This document shows positions 44,474-45,203 of a DNA stretch of 45,203 nucleotides, piece after piece. Where the stretch lies: NCBI GenBank assembly GCA_016872715.1, contig VGZD01000016.1:1-45203 (forward strand), in the 5' to 3' direction. The first letter of the stretch is position 1. Every line of letters begins with the position of its first letter. The notes under the pieces were generated by a model that made no database searches, had not been told where the DNA came from, and worked only from the letters and a program-made list of their open reading frames with translations. A program made the position numbers and the translations under genes. This DNA comes from Planctomycetota bacterium (lineage in GTDB: Bacteria; Planctomycetota; UBA1135; GCA-002686595).

Positions 44474-45203
44474 AGGAACACACCTCGCGTGTCGATCAGG
44501 ATTTTCTCGTTCAACGCATCGCGGCGCAGCCGCTTGAAGGAGCGGTGGTCCACGAGCACGAGCACGATGTTCGCGCGCGCAACCGCCTCGTCGAGCCGAA
44601 CGAGCTCGAAGTCCGGGTGGAAGAGCAGATGCGGCTCGACCACGAGCAACTCGCCCACGTTGCGGGCCTGCAGCTCGCGCACGATGTCGACGGCCGGTGA
44701 CTCGCGCAGATCGTCGACGTCCGCCTTGAACGAGAGTCCCAGACACGCGATCACCGGCTTGACGACGTTCTTCGCGCACGCTTCCACGTGGTCGATGACC
44801 CAGTGCGGCTTGCGATCGTTGACCTCGCGCGCGGCGCGAATGAGCCTTGCGTTCGATGGATCTCCCGCCACGATGAACCACGGATCGACCGCGATGCAGT
44901 GACCACCGACGCCGGGACCGGGCTGGAGGATCTTGACGCGCGGGTGGCGGTTGGCGATGCGGATCACCTCCCACACGCTGATTCCAGCCTCCGAGCAGAT
45001 CATCGACAGCTCGTTCGCGAAGGCGATGTTGACGTCGCGGTAGCTGTTCTCGGACAGCTTGACCATCTCGGCCGTTCGCGAGTCGGTCGCCACGACTTCG
45101 CCGCGCACGAAGCTCTGGTAGAACTCGAGCGCGACCTCGGTCGAAGCGTCGTCGACGCCGCCGACCACGCGGTCGTTCTCGACCAGCTCGGTCAGGATGC
45201 GGC
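44470..45203 (-). CDS. wecC: UDP-N-acetyl-D-mannosaminuronate dehydrogenase (WecC type), cut by the window edge
   Basis: Only the C-terminal ~244 residues lie in the window; the frame continues past 45203. The first visible residues ([20 protein letters not shown]) correspond to the end of the NAD domain. Then come [20 protein letters not shown], the catalytic Cys in [32 protein letters not shown], and the UDP-binding end. The enzyme oxidises UDP-ManNAc to UDP-ManNAcA with NAD+. The [11 protein letters not shown] and PWF patterns fit WecC better than Ugd. It would be transcribed before wecB and the heparinase-like gene. Confidence 0.94.
   Translation of the reverse strand, partial: RILTELVENDRVVGGVDDASTEVALEFYQSFVRGEVVATDSRTAEMVKLSENSYRDVNIAFANELSMICSEAGISVWEVIRIANRHPRVKILQPGPGVGGHCIAVDPWFIVAGDPSNARLIRAAREVNDRKPHWVIDHVEACAKNVVKPVIACLGLSFKADVDDLRESPAVDIVRELQARNVGELLVVEPHLLFHPDFELVRLDEAVARANIVLVLVDHRSFKRLRRDALNEKILIDTRGVFL

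Noticed and set aside
43067-44902. 611-codon + frame opposite wecB and the heparinase gene
   Set aside because: Shadow of two recognised genes.

Overview
This window is very GC-rich (I estimate about 70 %, not computed) and dense with genes on both strands. It looks like chromosomal DNA of a member of the Planctomycetota or a close PVC relative. The evidence is a repeat-bearing protein ending in the C-terminal CxxCH haem domain typical of Planctomycetes, secreted HEAT/von Willebrand A proteins, a TAT-exported sugar-isomerase-like barrel, many GTG/TTG starts and weak Shine-Dalgarno signals. I see no insertion sequence, phage, CRISPR, tRNA or rRNA.

Layout. 1-1248 is the 3' part of the haem-domain protein. 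1440-8965 is a minus-strand run: GtrB/DPM1-type polyprenyl-phosphate glycosyltransferase, secreted HEAT+VWA protein, LPG-synthase-type membrane protein, SAM methyltransferase, and a TMTC-like GT-C/TPR protein whose frame is broken in a CG dinucleotide run. 9001-13525 holds mutY, a divergent yciB-like gene, a TIM-barrel isomerase-like protein and an unknown coiled-coil protein. 13671-17330 is a four-gene ABC exporter module (ATPase, permease, ATPase, permease) joined by 4-base stop/start overlaps. 17446-19710 is a second, intact TMTC-like protein. 19731-31508 is mainly housekeeping: pyrK, argS, apt, a FliA/WhiG-type sigma factor with a long disordered N-terminus, birA, rph, a serine hydrolase-NamZ fusion, an XTP pyrophosphatase and lepA. 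A 599-base gene-free stretch with minisatellites lies at 25441-26039. 31519-45203 is an exopolysaccharide/O-antigen-like locus: GT2 with a long membrane tail, initiating sugar transferase, Wzx-like flippase, Wzy-like polymerase, asparagine synthase-like amidotransferase, two GT4 enzymes, heparinase II/III-family protein, WecB and a WecC cut by the right edge.

How the genes may work together. The polysaccharide locus is almost self-contained: WecB and WecC would make UDP-ManNAcA, the AsnB-like protein may amidate a sugar, the phosphoglycosyl transferase and GT4/GT2 enzymes would build a lipid-linked unit, Wzx and Wzy would flip and polymerise it, and the heparinase-like protein could trim it. 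The 1440-8965 run pairs a lipid-phosphate-sugar synthase with a TMTC-like transferase. This parallels the eukaryotic DPM1/TMTC O-mannosylation pair and is my lead candidate for an undescribed system; its function is inference.

A window-wide pattern is a TAnnnT hexamer (TATCCT, TATCAT, TAGGAT and others) placed 6-12 bases before the start codon of at least nine genes. This suggests -10 boxes giving leaderless or nearly leaderless transcripts, and it helped choose several starts.
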